From Diphasiastrum complanatum (taxonomy: Eukaryota; Streptophyta; Lycopodiopsida; Lycopodiales; Lycopodiaceae): DNA of 64,000 nt. The position numbers and the translations under genes are program-made. The stretch spans positions 57,035,788-57,099,787 of the forward strand of contig CM055100.1 in NCBI GenBank assembly GCA_029204225.1. Reading direction: 5' to 3'. The notes under the pieces were generated by a model. That model worked only from the letters and a program-made list of their open reading frames with translations. It was not told the origin of the DNA and did no database searches. Positions within the stretch are counted from its first letter, which is position 1; every line of letters starts with the position of its first letter. Of this stretch, positions 11,555 through 22,590 are shown piece by piece.

Positions 11555-12287
11555 ATGTCTACCAACCCTGCCTCCAGCTCTAATGACCCCGCAACCAATA
11601 AGCTCCATCCGCTTATCCACATTGAATTTTATAGAAGTGCAACACTGGTACCAACAGACAACAACTTTCTTTCAAGCCATTGAGTTCCAAATGCCTGTCC
11701 TAATGGGGTATCAAAGCCCCTATCTTGTGCATATGATCTACGCCAACTACAATGCTACAACAAGGTCGTGCCAGCTAATAGTCCCTCCTGTGAGGAACTA
11801 TGTTTAAAACCTATCATTTGCATCGGCCGACTTGCAACCTTTTGGGTCCCCAAGAGGACCCAATGCTATCACGAGAACACTTAAGAAAATCGAGCAGACA
11901 ACGTATTTCAAATTTATTGATCCATCAGTGGCAAACTGGAAAAACAAGGATGGGTATCGAGTTGACACAATCAATGACTCCCAATTACAAGCGACATGTG
12001 CGTACGTGAGAAATTTTGAAAACATTGTGGCCAAACAAGAGAAAATCATGTTGGAGTCCCAGAAGCAGCTGGAAGAAACCACGAAGGCCCTGCAGCAAGA
12101 CTTGGACAAGGTGAACCAATTATGGGACACGGCGTGCAAGGCTCAAGCAGGTTCTCAAATAACAAAGCCACGGGAAGATGATGGGAATGATGGAGCAGGG
12201 AATCAAGATGGGCAAACCCACCCTTCAGACGGTAGCTCAGAATCGGGTGGCCAGAGAGCCGGTGCTGCTTCCATGACTTTTTTCTGA
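11555..12287 (+). CDS. X post-integrase ORF, part 1 (coiled coil), decayed
   Basis: No known family recognised. The better reading frame gives a helix-prone segment (VQHWYQQTTTFFQAIEF), one stop at 11805-11807, then a 151-residue run from 11832. That run contains a probable coiled coil (FENIVAKQEKIMLESQKQLEETTKALQ) followed by an acidic, glycine/asparagine-rich tail. The position, between integrase and the 3' LTR, is where Athila-type elements carry an env-like frame. However, I see no signal peptide or transmembrane segment here, so an envelope is not supported. A tract ending tttttcag at about 12337 could be a 3' splice site joining to the next frame. Y has a coiled-coil frame in the same place (25553-25867). 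Confidence 0.55.
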
Positions 12288-12696
12288 CCCCCTCCCACCT
12301 TTAACCCTTCCTCTTACTTTGCATTTAATTTTTCAGAAACATTCATTCCAACTTACCCAATTCTTCCATCTCCCCCCTCTTCATCACCTCCTAGCAAAAT
12401 AATGGGCCCATCAAAAGGTCCAGCTGACACTTACAAACTCCGATGGAATGAGTTCCTCCAACAACTCCACTCCCCCGGTGCTGCGTATAACTTGTTTATT
12501 TCCGCCTTCTCCTAAACCCATCACCCCCGCACCCCTCTCTCCAGATCATTCCATCCCCGACCTTCCAGAAACTAACATCGACATGGGGGGTGATAACGAC
12601 TTCTTGGCAGATCAACCAGAAACGAGAAGGTTCTCGCCCAGGCCAGACACGGGTGCAGCAGAGCCCGACAAGCAAGCGAGCTAAAGAGAAAGATAC

Positions 12697-13399
12697 GGGC
12701 ACCAAAGCCCTAGATGATTATCTAGCAAGGCCATCCTAGCTGCGTAGGACAACTTCCCCTACTAGGTCCAGAGGCAAATTGGCTGACACAAGGGAGTCAG
12801 AGAACTTTGAGAGGAAATACCCTCCCAACATGAGGGGAGGCAAAGAAGACGTTGATCAAAGCCAATACTCCACCAGGACCGAGATCATTGCTGCGCTACA
12901 ACCGCAACTAGAATGGCAGTCTAAAGTCCTGAAAGATTTCTACATGCCACTCAAATGCAGAAACCCATGGCCGGTGGAAAAGCCCCGAGTGGAGTTAGTA
13001 AACTGGCCAGTCATTCCGGGAATTTCAGAGAAAACCTCTTCGGATGATCTGAGGCTGCAGTTACTCGACTTCAGGCATAAATACAAATCAAGTGCCGATC
13101 TTTGCATGCAAAAAAGTGCCGAGTATTGCAGATCCGCGGCCTTCCTGATGCAACAAGATTGTTACCGGGATCGAGGCATGGAGCCCATCAAAATTAATCC
13201 AAATGTCACCTTCCAATCGGAAGAAGACCATGAAATGATGGCCAGGCTATACTACAGAGCGACCTTCATGTCATCACGCTATGTGACCATGGTGGAAGAC
13301 GGACATGAAATGGGTTTTGTAGAAAAAATAAGAGAATATTTGGGGACCCTCAATTTCGGAAGTAAGCTCCGCTTTCAAGTTTTTGAAGCCCTGGGCTGA
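12697..13399 (+). CDS. X post-integrase ORF, part 2 (NWPxI domain)
   Basis: The frame runs from a basic stretch (KEKDTGTKALDDYLARPS), across a stop near 12737, into a 206-residue uninterrupted run from about 12779. Its landmark is FYMPLKCRNPW...VELVNWPVIPG, then DLRLQLLDFRHKYKSSAD, then EMMARLYYRATFM. Y carries the same sequence of landmarks: YYVPMPRRNKW, TSNWPIIHQPYS, MDFHRALQAYQREYVHS, and IARLYFCAAMM (26570-26930). This conservation between two clearly different elements argues for a real protein domain. I recognise no family and propose no function. It ends 240 bases before the 3' LTR. The listed start is not a Met; the first Met of the open run is near 12828. Confidence 0.6.
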
Positions 13400-13637
13400 A
13401 AGATGAGCGAGCGAAAGCAGACGGCACGACGACGAGACGAGCAAGATTCACAAGAAGTGCTCAAGAGGGCTGGTATGTAGCGGCCAATTGAGAGACTTCC
13501 AATTTTGATGAATAAATTTTGCGAATAATAAGCACCTAGTTTTACGGAAGCAAACGAAGATCCACGCTTTTCCAAGTGCCAAGCGGAAGACATCATCGGT
13601 GTTGTAGTGGGTCCTACAACAGATTAGGGGTGGATAA
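13400..13637 (+). promoter_or_regulatory. X 3' untranslated region with polypurine tract
   Basis: No coding. The tract attaggggtggataa ends directly at the TGTCATCAG start of the 3' LTR and is the likely plus-strand primer. The same stretch is recognisable, reverse-complemented, at 411-590. Confidence 0.7.
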
Positions 13638-14719
13638 TGTCATCAGATTCTAGAGAATCTCCAAGTGCTGAGCCAAGCTGAAGACACAAGTTATCTCTCA
13701 CCCATGACCGAGGAGGTCTCAGAAGGAAGAGAGCAGAAGAAGCTGAGAGCCGAGCATGAGAGCCGAGGAATTACTAGCTAGGAAGATAGTGAGTTATCTA
13801 TGTGAGCCTACATGGTGTATCCCAAAGAAGGAATGACCATGTAGGAGCTAGTAATATTTCCTAGGCATTGTAATTAGATGTAGACCCCCCTTAAACTAGT
13901 AAGAGTGAGCCACCTTTTGATGGTGACCTTTAGTGAAAGGGCAAATTCCACATGTAATTTCTAATTTGGTGGAATTGCCACTTGGGCTCCACATGGGCAG
14001 CCTTCTTGCTTATTTAAGGGCCCCCCCTCTCTTGTGAGGGAGCTTTTTGATGTATTGTCAAGTTCTCTTGAGCTAATAAAGAGGATCCTCCACGAGTTCT
14101 TGATGATAGCTAAGCAACTTGTTCATGGCAATGTTCTTGAGTGAGATTTCTATGAGCATGCTTGATTCCTTTGCATTGTGGATTAACTAGGTTCTTGTTT
14201 CTTGTTTCTTGCTTAGTTGTGGATTAGGATTCAGTTCTTGTTTGTGGAATGAGGTAGTAATCAGCATTCAAGTAAACTAGATAGGTTGATTTGTGGTATA
14301 ATTCTTGCATACTCCCTTACAGCCTAGTTCTTGATTGTTCTTGAGCAATTTAAGCATCAAGAAATGAGTGTTTCTTGATTCTTAGACTGTAAAAATACTG
14401 CTAGGAATCTTGAATCTTGTTTCTTGTTCCAGTAGTTAATCTTGTCTTGATTGTTTCTGATTCAGTAGATAATAAGATTGCTCCCTGTTCTAAAACGCTG
14501 ATCCTCTCAAGCTGTAGATGGTTACATGGTTGGTTATGCATGTAGCTGAGTATCAAGGCCATGTCTCCCATTGACAGGCTGGGAAATACATGCTGAAAAC
14601 TGAGTAATGCTTCTGCTTGTAACTGTTCTAATAAGAAGAAGTACCATAAAGAACCGTAACTATAGAAGTATAAGTAGAAGCAGAAAACCGTGTTCACATA
14701 TTCAAGGAATTCGTGAACA
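13638..14719 (+). repeat. 3' LTR of X
   Basis: Begins TGTCATCAG, ends GTGAACA, and matches 2875-3969 with scattered substitutions and a few short indels (for instance a missing cttgtttcttg copy near 14405). Followed by the agact duplication. Confidence 0.9.
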
Positions 14720-15200
14720 AGACTCCTTCCATAACCTATGACTCTTTGAATGCCTTTCTTGTGGGAGTTGGGAACTCAATGGACACTTTAGAAGGGCGCC
14801 CTCCTACTAGGTCCCATTGCCCAAGTTGTGCATGTATACTTTGATGCTAGACCAATAAAGTGATATGGTTCAAGGTTGAGACCCAAGGTTTTAGAAAAAT
14901 AGTCATCCAATGACTTTCTACAACCTCACTAGGTTCCATACCTCCATCCAAGGCATAGACACCTACCTGCCCTTAATCAAGGACACTAGTACCTTAATCT
15001 AAGGTACCTACCCTTAATACTAAGGGTACCCCTTATCCAAAGGTCACGTGAATCTATACCTCCAACTAAGGTATAGTCACATGCCTACCCTTATCCAAGG
15101 GCACATACCCTTAATCCTAAGGGTACCTTGCCATTTAGCCCCCAACACTAAGTGGACTATTAGGGGTCTGAAGTACTGCTAGTTACATAGGTATGTAACA
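14720..15200 (-). repeat. Proximal piece of the split G1-family LTR
   Basis: The reverse complement starts TGTTACATACCTATGTAAC at 15200 and runs as in the LTRs of G1 (37154 and 42763) to the point interrupted by X. It includes the stepwise repeats of 'cctta...aagggtacc' at 14960-15130. It sits inside the gag of copia E, whose coding sequence resumes at 15201. Confidence 0.9.
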
Positions 15201-15325
15201 CTTTCATTACTTCCTTTCATGCTTTGAAATATTTGGTTTTTTAGCATGGGTATTCTTGAAGTATTTTTTGATTCATAAATAGATTTTAGTGAATCCCATG
15301 CCTCATTATCACTCTTGAACAAATC
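15201..15325 (-). pseudogene. gag: Copia E gag fragment
   Basis: The reverse strand encodes NEAWDSLKSIYESKNTSRIPML and onward to QSMKGSNE, matching the gag of copia B on the opposite strand (KEAWDSLKAIYGSKNTSRILML, 54000-54125). The N-terminal half is missing, so an internal deletion joins the leader to this point. The fragment is cut by the G1-type LTR. Confidence 0.8.
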
Positions 15326-15802
15326 TAGAATGATGGATTTATAGATTTTAGTCTCACACTTGCAAAATCACTCCTTAATCTATAGTTTTTGGCAATCTTT
15401 CTCTCTCAACTTCAATGCACACTCAAAACATCTGAGAATCAGCTTTATTGTACTTGAATCAAGCTTTAAATCATCTATATAATTGATCTAAACCAAGAAC
15501 AAATCAATGGAATAGAAACAATGCAAGTGAAAGCTTGAAAAATGCACTAGATTGACTACTTTTGGGTGTATGAAGCATTAAATGCACCAAGGCTGAATTT
15601 TACTGTCCAAAATAGGTTCTGTATAGCCCCACACGTGTGGAAAGTACACCTACAATCCACAACAAGATTTGGTACAAATAAAATGGTTCTAGCTATCCAT
15701 TCAAACTCGCTACCTCAATATTAGCTAGTTTCCAAAAATCTGAATTTGGGTATAGGTAAGATCAATGCCGTAAATGCTCTTGTACTTGGCTCTGATACCA
15801 TA
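15326..15802 (-). promoter_or_regulatory. Copia E leader and primer-binding site
   Basis: Non-coding leader that matches 54281-54721 of copia B. Positions 15788-15800, reverse-complemented, read TGGTATCAGAGCC, the usual initiator tRNA-Met primer site of plant retrotransposons, two bases from the LTR. The palindrome ccacacgtgtgg is at about 15629. Confidence 0.85.
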
Positions 15803-16630
15803 TGAAAGTACAACAAAAAGGACCAAGAATGGATCCAAATCAGATTCGCAAGAGTTATTGGGTGTTAGATTAGATTGATCTACCAATCTACACAAGATTA
15901 GGTAGCATTAGATCAAATCTACATAAAAAATCTAACAAGAACAATCAATAATGATCAAAAATTTGCCTTGATGGTTTCACACGTGTGAAGACCTATCAGA
16001 GTATGGACTACCGGCAGAGAATTAAGTACACTAAGCTTAGAAACCAATATAAGTATAAAATCACAAGACAATTAGAGAGATTACTCAAGAAATGCTCCAA
16101 AACCAAGATTTAGCTTGCTTGTTGATTATGGCCAAATGAGGCTCTATATATACATAAGTGGGATCTCGAACTACTGCTGATTCATTAGATCTGGCATGTG
16201 TGAGGGTGACTAGTCACCTAAGGATTTCATCAATCACATCAAACTTGGCACATGGTTCAGAATACCTCCTTGATTTTGGGCAATTTCCCTAACTTATAGG
16301 AACTTAGAAAAAAAACTTCTACAAGCCTAAACTCGACTTCTATTGATTTTTCCACACATGTAAGCAGACCTCTACACATGGGAGATCAATCCTAAACTCA
16401 AGATGTAGCACATTCTATCAATAAAAAAGTGCCATGTGGCATATAGCTAGAAAACTAGATTATGGCCATTTTAGCCACTAGATTTCAAATTAAATGATAT
16501 GTACATACTACATGATTGATCTAAATGATATATGCATTTAATTCAAACGTGGAAAAAGGCTCCACACATGTGTAATCATGATATGTACACAGATATGGTC
16601 TAGATCGAGCATGATTTTGACACTTTCACA
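15803..16630 (-). repeat. 5' LTR of copia E
   Basis: Ends TGAAAGT...ACTTTCACA, next to a primer site on the left, so it is the 5' LTR of a reverse-strand element. It is the same family as the LTRs at 50030-50539 and 57716-58546. A tatatata box at 16144 (on the forward strand) sits where the promoter would be. Palindromic cacacgtgtg or cacacatgtg words occur at about 15976 and 16561. It interrupts the gag of copia F. Confidence 0.85.
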
Positions 16631-16848
16631 TTTGCTACATTCATTTTTATACAATGGAGGGCAATCTTGCACCTCTTCTTGTATCTTGTAGCTTCTTGAG
16701 GGTGAATGGGCTCATCCTCCTCACCACTCACAATATCCATTAGATCTTGTAGAACAAAAATTTATTCCATTCTTAGATTCCAAATAGAATAATTAGAAGC
16801 ATTCAATCTATCATTTGGATCCAAGAGATATGCATTTATGAAAGCCAT
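16631..16848 (-). pseudogene. gag: Copia F gag N-terminal fragment
   Basis: The reverse strand starts MAFINAYLLDPNDRLNASNYSIW and, after a frameshift, continues LMDIVSGEEDEPIHPQEATRY then IALHCIKMNVA. The second part lines up with copia B gag (LYDIVLEVEVE..., VALHCIQMNVSN). The start is the Met at 16848. Coding is cut at 16631 by insertion of the E LTR, and its continuation is not in the window. Confidence 0.75.
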
Positions 16849-17638
16849 CTCTTTAATCAAGAGCTTGTTCACAAAAAATGGATGCAAAATAGAAATGATT
16901 GAAATACTAGCTAGGACTTGAGAATGCTCAAAACTTGACTTCTCAGTAAGATCCTATTTGACCTTAAGCCAAATCAAATCTATTTAAGACAAAAAGAATG
17001 GGAATAGCTTGAATTGGAGTAAAAAATGGATCTAGAATTGCCTCCTCCTTGCTCTCGACTTCACAAGGTGCTTGGATTCACCTAACCTGAATCAAAAGAA
17101 ATCAAATGCACATAAATGCCTCTTCAAATCATCCCTACAAGATCAGCTTGAATCACTACGCAATAATGAATCCAAACTATTTCTCCAAAACAAGCAAAAT
17201 TGAACACAATCTTAGCTAGAATTGCATTCTATGATGAGTACTTGTCAAAACTTTTGGGCTGACCCCAAAATTGAATTTTAATGACCAAAATAAGCCTAAG
17301 AACGATATATTACAGTACCAAGAATGATGATCTACCTTCATATTGAATGATTGAAAACTATTCTTTGTGATTGACTCCACAAATCAAGTAGCATAAAAAA
17401 GAAGAACGCACAAAATACTTGTTATTTTGATCCAATTTAGAAGAGATGACCTAAAATCGGATTTTGAAGCTAAAAACCTTGTAAATAAAAATCCATTAGA
17501 TCTCTCCACTCAATTACATCAAAGATTGAAGGTACAAACCATAGATTGTGTCTAGATAGCAATCAATGCTTGAATTGCATCAAAATCTATGATCCTGGCA
17601 TGATTTATAGCTCATTTCTTGGAATGGCTATGATACCA
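16849..17638 (-). promoter_or_regulatory. Copia F leader with degenerate primer site
   Basis: A/T-rich leader without coding. Positions 17626-17638 reverse-complemented read TGGTATCATAGCC, one base off the tRNA-Met site, immediately beside the LTR. Confidence 0.65.
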
Positions 17639-18322
17639 TATTAAAAATGTAGCAAAATAACTCCAATAGATCCTAGAATTGATGGAGAAAGCACCTAATT
17701 AAGATCCAATCAAGATCCTATAGCTAGATCATAAATCAATACAATAATTTCTAGGTTATCTTGGCTTGAACTCCACAAATTGGCTCCAAAATCATGCAAA
17801 GAGCACACATGTGAAAGTACGGCCTGATGTTGCCTGTGTACTGTACTAGTACCTTCAAACTCTTTTAATGATTACAAAAATCCATATGCCAATAGCAATC
17901 ATCATTCAAATGATAGACAAAAACTAGTCATGAAGGAAGATCTCAATTCTACTCATTATTGGATGGGAAATCCATCACATATTTATACATGATTGCCTCG
18001 AATCTGAGCATTTAGGGATTTCTATGATCCATCCAAGACCTAATCCTAATGGTTAACCTATCAGGTCATAAGGTCCACCCTAATTGGAGGTTGAGATCTT
18101 GAGATCCAAAACAATGTAGAAATTGCTATTTTTAGCTCCTAGAATCTCTCTAGCCTATCTATGCACATTTTGGCCTCATTCCAAAGGTACCATTCCAAAG
18201 CTAGGTTAGGAATTTGACTTAGAAAAAAATATCCTATGCTTTTGGCACGTGTGGCATCCCATAACATGGCCTCAATGCAATTTACAAGTAGAAATTTCAA
18301 ACTAGCTTGTGTAATTTTAACA
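17639..18322 (-). repeat. 5' LTR of copia F
   Basis: Reverse strand begins TGTTAAAATTACAC at 18322 and ends TTTTTAATA at 17639 next to the primer site; the termini form an imperfect inverted repeat (TGTTAAAA/TTTTAATA). About 684 bp. The ends are inferred from one copy only. Confidence 0.6.
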
Positions 18323-18582
18323 TTGCTCACAAATCAATATTTCCTATTCTCAACATCTTTGGTGTTTTTTTGAAAAAATGGAGCATCATCAAGTGAGTAC
18401 AATATAAAGACTAAATTTCTTCATTATTCAAAATCAAACTAAAAATTTCACTCTTACTAAATTCTGGTTTTCTAAACAATTCTTTTTTGGTTGATATTTT
18501 TCCTAATGTAAATACATCTTAGGTATACTCGATTTTGGCATAGTCTATAGAGGTGATTACCCTAACTTGTTATAATTTTGTA
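18323..18582. other. Unassigned A/T-rich stretch
   Basis: Nothing recognised. It leads into the copia RNase H fragment on the forward strand and may be decayed RT of that element. Confidence 0.4.
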
Positions 18583-19020
18583 GGTGACAAGGTGGATAGG
18601 AAATCCACAAGTGCTTTTGCTACAATCATTGGAAAGATGGTGGTTTCTTGGCTTTTCAAAAGGCAAGAAATTGTTTATTAATCATCCATTGAAGCTGAAT
18701 ACAAGGCTCTCACAACAACCACAAAGGAGCTGCTATGGATCAAGAGGTTGTCAGAGGAACTTCATGTGATCAATTCATATGTCAATCTAGTCATATTTTG
18801 TGACATGTAAGCTCAACACCTTGCCTCTAATCCTATTTTCCATGCTAGATCTAAACACATTGAGATTACTTACACTTTGTGAGGGAAAATATGCAATCTA
18901 AGGGTATCTCATTGAAGCATGCATTGTTGATATCTTTACCAAGCCTCTTCAAAGAACTGCATTTTGGCATAATAAACAAGTTGATGTTAAAGTTTTAGCT
19001 CAAGCTGAAATTGTGAAGAA
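18583..19020 (+). pseudogene. Copia RNase H fragment (H)
   Basis: The forward strand encodes GDKVDRKSTSAFATIIGK, then SSIEAEYKALTTTTKELLW, then FHARSKHIEITY. This is the RNase H of Ty1/copia, very similar to the reverse-strand copy in element B (ESEYKAMTTTTKEVLW, FHARTKHIEISH). Several stops break it. It has the opposite orientation to copia E and F, so it belongs to a different insertion. The upstream RT and a matching LTR are not found. Confidence 0.8.
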
Positions 19021-19540
19021 GAGTGTTAGTGTTAGATTTTGAACTTATCTTGGAGAGATGATGTGGCCACTTAGATTAGACCCCAAGAATGCTAAATATA
19101 ATGTACTTGATGTTTAAGGCACAAAATCAACCTCTAGATGACTTTAATTTACACTTTTAACTAAACATGATTTTCAGATGTCTAGATTCAATATATTTTA
19201 GAGTCTTAATTGGAGCCACTACAACAAGCTTGTAAAATTAGGGCTTACAACTGGTTTTAAGATTAGATTCCATTTTGAGACTAATGTTAAGAGGGAGGGA
19301 GAGAGCCTTGAAGAATGGACTAAAGCTAAATTAATAGTCATTTCCTTGTACTCATTACATTCATTCAAGAAAAGTTGAGTTTTGGAGATTCTAATTACGT
19401 TGCAACTTGTTTCTATGCTAATATATGGTTTGCTTGGAAGCTATTAGGATTTATAACATGTGCATAGAAAAATACTTGCCAAGACTAGCTTAAAATTAGT
19501 TTTTTTTTTTTGTGTGTGATTGGATACTAGCTTAAATTGA
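19021..19540. other. Unassigned stretch after RNase H fragment
   Basis: No gene seen. It may hold the 3' end of the copia fragment and the truncation point of element Y. Contains a T run at 19500. Confidence 0.4.
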
Positions 19541-20123
19541 TAAGCTATTAAGGTGCAAGCTTCGCCAAGTTTTCAAAACATTCTATTTATAGAAAAATAC
19601 TATTTTTTGAGTTTGACGAAGATTCTTCTTGATCAGATCACAAAAAATCTTGATTTTTACCCTTGCCAGATTACAGAAATTGTATTTCCTTGTGTCAGAA
19701 AGCTTTGTCCGATTTTTCATAGTTTTATCTGTGTCAGATCTTCCATCTGAGAAGTTGGCGAAGGTTATTTTCCAAGAAATTGCCAGAAAAATGTTCAAAG
19801 AGTTTTTTTTTCCAACATAGCACTGTTTAAGCTTCGCCGAGCCAACCTTCGCCTAGTGAACCTTCGCCAGTCCTATTTTTAGTTTCTGATTTTCCAAATC
19901 AAGTCTCTGCCAGAATTTGGATCAAATCTGATATATTTTGAATGGGATTCTGAGAGATTTATCATTTTTGAGAAGTATCGATTAATTGAATTTTGGAAAG
20001 GTTTTCATCATATAGAATCAGATTTTTGAAAAGTGGAATAGATTTAGCAGATCTAATCTGAGATAGTTTTTTTGGAAAAATCTAGATCTAATCTCATTAT
20101 CTATTTGATCTAAATTTGTAAAG
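19541..20123 (+). other. Leader of Y
   Basis: Non-coding. Contains several copies of 'cttcgcc' (19560, 19831, 19846, 19861). An A/T-rich stretch precedes the gag ATG at 20124. Confidence 0.5.
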
Positions 20124-21085
20124 ATGGCTGCCCCTGGAGCTGCTTCTGGAGGTACTCCATAGGAGGTCAATCCAATTATTGTTAGAAAAGCACCCCGATT
20201 GGATCTACCCAAATATAATGGATTAATAGATACAGTTAGATTTCTTCAGATCTATGCTAAATTCTGTGGTGAGATTTATCCTCAAGATAAACTTAAGCTG
20301 TTTCCTATGGCCTTAACAGGCGCAACACAAGATTGGTACTATAACCAAGATGAAAATGAGCGTACAGATTGAGAGGTTGTTAAACGAGCCCTTATCACAC
20401 GGTTTAAACCGCGAAAGTTTATGGAAGACCCTTTTCTTACTTTTAAGTAAAATTAAAATGGGAAAGCGAAAAATGGTTCGAGATTACATCGAAAGGGTGA
20501 AACGTCTTAGATCTGAATGCGAACTTGAGCTGATAAATGAAAATGCCATGATTATGTGGTTTTTGTCAGGTCTACCTAAACGGATCAGACGTGAGCTGAA
20601 ATGCCATAATGAGTATGCACTTTTGCAAAATGCTATGGACGATGCAATTCGGGAGGAGGATGAAGATTCAGATGATGAGCCGAATGTCAGTATGTTGTCT
20701 TATACAGCAAGCCAGACTACTATGACATCCACCACTATTGCATCAACGAATGCCAATGCTACTGAAGAATTGATGCTCAATGAGTTCGAGAAACTTGGGA
20801 AGACCCAGCAGAAACAGATGGAAAAGTTGCAGTTGCAATTTGATGAGAAGATCAAAATATTGGAAAATTTCCACGGAGAAGCAAACAAGGAACCTGAGAA
20901 GTTTGCAAAGACTTTTCCTACTAGGAAAAATATCTGGTGTTCTATTTGTACAGGAAATCACACAGTGAACGAGTGTCCTCAATTGAAAAAATGAATGAAA
21001 ATCAGTGTTTGCCATCTGTGTAATTCACCTGACCATGAGACTACTTTTTGCAACCTCAACCCTCAGATAATTCAGCAACGGTATG
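20124..21085 (+). pseudogene. gag: Y gag
   Basis: Starts MAAPGAASGGTP, a small-residue N terminus typical of plant Ty3 gag, then a stop at once, then LDLPKYNGLIDTVRF, DWYYNQDE, ITRFKPRKF. A frameshift falls near 20450, after which the frame holds: VRDYIERVKRLRSE, FLSGLPKRIRRELKC, a predicted coiled coil (GKTQQKQMEKLQLQFDEKI), and two zinc knuckles: CSICTGNHTVNEC (CX2CX3HX4C) and, after a stop, CHLCNSPDHETTFC (CX2CX4HX4C). Capsid plus nucleocapsid, expected to assemble particles and bind RNA. Confidence 0.85.
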
Positions 21086-21090
21086 CCTAG

Positions 21091-22590
21091 ATGGGATATC
21101 GAGATCCACAGTATGGAGTAAATCCAGCAGCAAGACTGCGACAATCTACTCTTGGATACCCGAAACGAAAAGCTTTGCCTGCCCCACCAAAAGACTCCGC
21201 TCCTCCTGCCAATTTGGTGGAACCAGAACCTTACGGAAGTGCTGAGCAATGGAGCTATGGTAATGATCAGGAAGATAGATCTTTAGAACAGTATGTCATT
21301 TATGCTGCCGCTCAACAACAAGCCTCGAGAAATTGGACCAGAGCACTACTTGGATGCTTTTCATGTGGAGAAAATCACAGAGTTGTAGAATGCCCAAATA
21401 AAAAAAAATTTGTACCATTCTATCATGATTGTGGATATGGGCATTGCTATAAAGACTGTCCAGCAAGACCGAAACCACCACCAGCTACAGCACCTGTAAA
21501 TTTGATAACCATCAAACAAGGATCAATAGCTCCAAATAAACCAAGTGCACCCTTGATGGTGGTCACCAGAGCACAAAAGCAAAAAGAATCAGTAGTGGAT
21601 CCAATACCTGCTGATTCTATTCCATTGAACGAAACACCAACAGCATCGGGAGTCTATCCAAATCTTAATGCAGAAAAACGAAGATATCAGGATATGAGAC
21701 AGTGGATTAAACATCTGCAAGAAGAAGAGAAATTTGAAGCTGCTAAAGTAATAGCTGAAGTTCGGTCTTCACCATTGCAGCCTCCAAGAAATTTACGTAC
21801 GGATATGAATGATCAATTACATCATCATGAAGAACCCTTCAAGATGACTGAACCGGAAGCACCGCATATAGAATTACTCATGAACATTTTGTCTAGCAAG
21901 ATCAATATTTCATTGCGAGAGTTCCTAAAGTTGGTGCCAAAAGTTAAAGAAGTCTTAGCGCAAAAGATAGCTCAAGAAGAACTAGAAGTTCACCAAGAGC
22001 CGCTTTTTTGTGCTGGATTTAAAGAATCTAACGATGTACTCCATGTTGGAGCCGCTTGGGAAAGTGAACAAAAAAATATCACTCTGCCGATACAACATAG
22101 ACAATTTTCTAAAGAAGCAACCGTGATAGATGGCGGTTCAGGAGTTAGCCTGATTTCTACAAAGCTATGTTCAAAATGGGGCCTTACAAAGATTAAGCTT
22201 GCTACTTTTGCTATTAAGCTAGCAGATCAAACGATAGTTTGTCCATGAGAAATGGTAGAAGATATACCTGTCAAGATTGTAGGAGTACAATTCGTCATTA
22301 CTTTCGTCGTGATGGACTTACTAATGTCTACAAAGTTCTATTAGGACGTCCATGGTTACAAGTTGCGCAAGTAATTCATAACTGGGGTACCGGAAAAATC
22401 ACTTTTGAAAATTGTGATCGTGCAGTTAAAGTTGATCCTATGACTTGGACTATCAAACCAGTGGTTCAAAAAGCAGATGACGATTCATCAACAACGAATC
22501 GCACTTGTGACCGACCAGAGAAAAAATTGGGAGTTCACTGCGATTCTCAAACGGATACTGTCAATTGGAATGAAGCTTGCAACAATTGAT
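21091..22590 (+). pseudogene. Y nucleocapsid extension and aspartic protease
   Basis: Continues the gag frame for 385 residues. A proline-rich stretch leads to a third knuckle CFSCGENHRVVEC and a fourth, irregular cysteine/histidine cluster (CGYGHCYKDC). An amphipathic lysine/glutamate-rich helix follows near 21700, then the protease active site VIDGGSGVSLIS, where the usual Asp-Ser/Thr-Gly is Asp-Gly-Gly. After a stop near 22246 and a frame change, YKVLLGRPWLQVAQ matches the protease C-terminal half. Four zinc-knuckle-like clusters is more than the one or two usual for plant Ty3 gag. Confidence 0.8.

Larger units (their letters stand above)
2875..14719 (+). mobile_element. Element X: 11.8 kb Ty3/gypsy LTR retrotransposon with extra 3' ORFs
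   Basis: This is a complete insertion bounded by TG...CA LTRs (2875-3969 and 13638-14719) and flanked by agact duplications. The internal order is gag, protease, RT, RNase H, integrase, the Ty3/gypsy order, followed by a motif array and additional open frames before the polypurine tract. There is no chromodomain after integrase, so it is not a chromovirus. Integrase and RNase H resemble the non-chromovirus plant lineages, but the exact clade is not assigned. Several in-frame stops, at least two frameshifts and a deletion of most of the RT core mean it cannot make its own enzymes. The two LTRs differ by visible substitutions and small indels, so it is not a very recent insertion; divergence was not computed. 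A typical tRNA-Met primer site right after the 5' LTR is not evident. Confidence 0.9.

Noticed and set aside
11555-13399. Envelope gene of an errantivirus/Athila type
   Set aside because: No signal peptide, transmembrane segment or cysteine pattern in the frames behind integrase of X or Y.
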